A DNA stretch of 64,000 bases, from NCBI GenBank assembly GCA_946498095.1, contig CAMMMX010000003.1, positions 1-64,000 of the forward strand. The letters are read 5' to 3'. A program made the translations under genes and the position numbers. The DNA is from an uncultured Clostridia bacterium. GTDB lineage: Bacteria > Bacillota > Clostridia > Oscillospirales > Ruminococcaceae. Positions 63,625-64,000 of the stretch are shown here, piece after piece; position 1 is the first letter of the stretch, and the number at the start of each line of letters is the position of its first letter. Under the pieces are notes generated by a model, which saw only the letters and a list, made by a program, of their open reading frames with translations, was not told the DNA's origin and ran no database searches.

Positions 63625-64000
63625 CTAGCACGAACCTGGCAGAAGCCGTTTCAGATACTGCCCCGTATAAGATTTTTTACAAGCAGCGATCTTTTCTGGT
63701 GTACCGGTCACGACGACAGTACCGCCCGCGTTACCGCCTTCCGGGCCCAGATCGATAATATAGTCCGCTGTTTTGATGATGTCCAGGTTATGCTCGATTA
63801 CCAAAACGGTGTTACCGGTGTCGACCAGCTTCTGTAGGACCTCAATGAGCTTGTGCACATCAGCGGTATGCAGGCCGGTGGTGGGTTCGTCTAAAATATA
63901 AATGGTCTTACCTGTGGAACGCTTGGACAATTCTGTCGCCAACTTGACACGCTGTGCCTCGCCGCCCGATAGCGTCGTGGCCGGTTGCCCTATCTTGACA
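63625..64000 (-). CDS. uvrA: Excinuclease ABC subunit A, C-terminal part (cut by window end)
   Basis: DNA damage-recognition ATPase of nucleotide excision repair; only the last 124 codons lie in the window. The second ABC signature [12 protein letters not shown], Walker [14 protein letters not shown] and [23 protein letters not shown] are clear. The frame is open to base 64000, so the gene continues beyond the edge. Confidence 0.96.
   Translation of the reverse strand, partial: VKIGQPATTLSGGEAQRVKLATELSKRSTGKTIYILDEPTTGLHTADVHKLIEVLQKLVDTGNTVLVIEHNLDIIKTADYIIDLGPEGGNAGGTVVVTGTPEKIAACKKSYTGQYLKRLLPGSC

Overview
The window reads as chromosomal DNA of an anaerobic, endospore-forming member of the Firmicutes (Clostridia), most likely the Oscillospirales/Ruminococcaceae group. 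The evidence is the spoVAC-spoVAD-spoVAE germination genes, an Rnf ferredoxin:NAD+ complex, an FprA flavodiiron protein beside rubredoxin, a radical SAM/DUF2344 pair and consensus SigA promoters with strong AGGAGG ribosome sites. The genus cannot be fixed from the sequence alone. About 60 protein genes and two tRNA-Leu genes are supported.

Layout. (1) 0.4-13.3 kb, minus strand: a housekeeping series RNase J - GdpP - L9 - DnaB - TilS - Hpt - FtsH, preceded by a nucleotidyltransferase/phosphomannomutase-like fusion. (2) 13.7-17.2 kb: a heterodimeric ABC exporter. (3) 17.2-22.7 kb: two tRNA-Leu genes, a DUF1801 protein, a GH18 glycosidase, a carbon-nitrogen hydrolase and a lipoprotein, separated by repeat-rich non-coding DNA. 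(4) 22.8-30.0 kb, minus strand: apbE - NusG-II - Gx transporter - rnfC - rnfDG (a fusion) - rnfE - rnfA - rnfB, from one good promoter. (5) 30.1-33.4 kb: an SPFH / zinc-ribbon / TPM operon like Bacillus ydjI-ydjG-ydjH. (6) 33.5-36.7 kb: a small protein, a surface protein with Ig-like repeats and a lipoprotein. (7) 37.0-41.6 kb: a BceRSAB-type detoxification module whose kinase carries an in-frame amber codon. (8) 41.8-47.6 kb: accessory region with three XRE regulators, a SLOG protein, spoVA genes, a DeoR regulator and a 663-bp element bounded by inverted repeats. (9) 47.6-61.0 kb, plus strand: housekeeping genes (SDR, radical SAM, rplS, lepB, rbgA, rnhB, yraN, dipeptidase, thrC, phosphoesterase, tig, clpP, clpX). 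(10) 61.1-64.0 kb: an acetyltransferase behind a leader peptide and attenuator, then fprA, rubredoxin and the 3' end of uvrA.

How genes work together. ApbE is the flavin transferase expected to load FMN onto the RnfD and RnfG parts, so cofactor insertion and the redox pump are co-transcribed. FprA and rubredoxin form an O2/NO-reducing chain. Trigger factor, ClpP and ClpX form a protein quality-control block, and three CtsR-like heptads precede clpP.

The observations most worth checking are: the leader peptide with mutually exclusive antiterminator and terminator helices before the acetyltransferase; the RnfD-RnfG fusion with a Cys-rich tail on RnfE; the amber codon directly before the H-box of the Bce-type kinase; the inverted-repeat-bounded 663-bp element; and the repeated operator-like sites between the XRE and SLOG genes.
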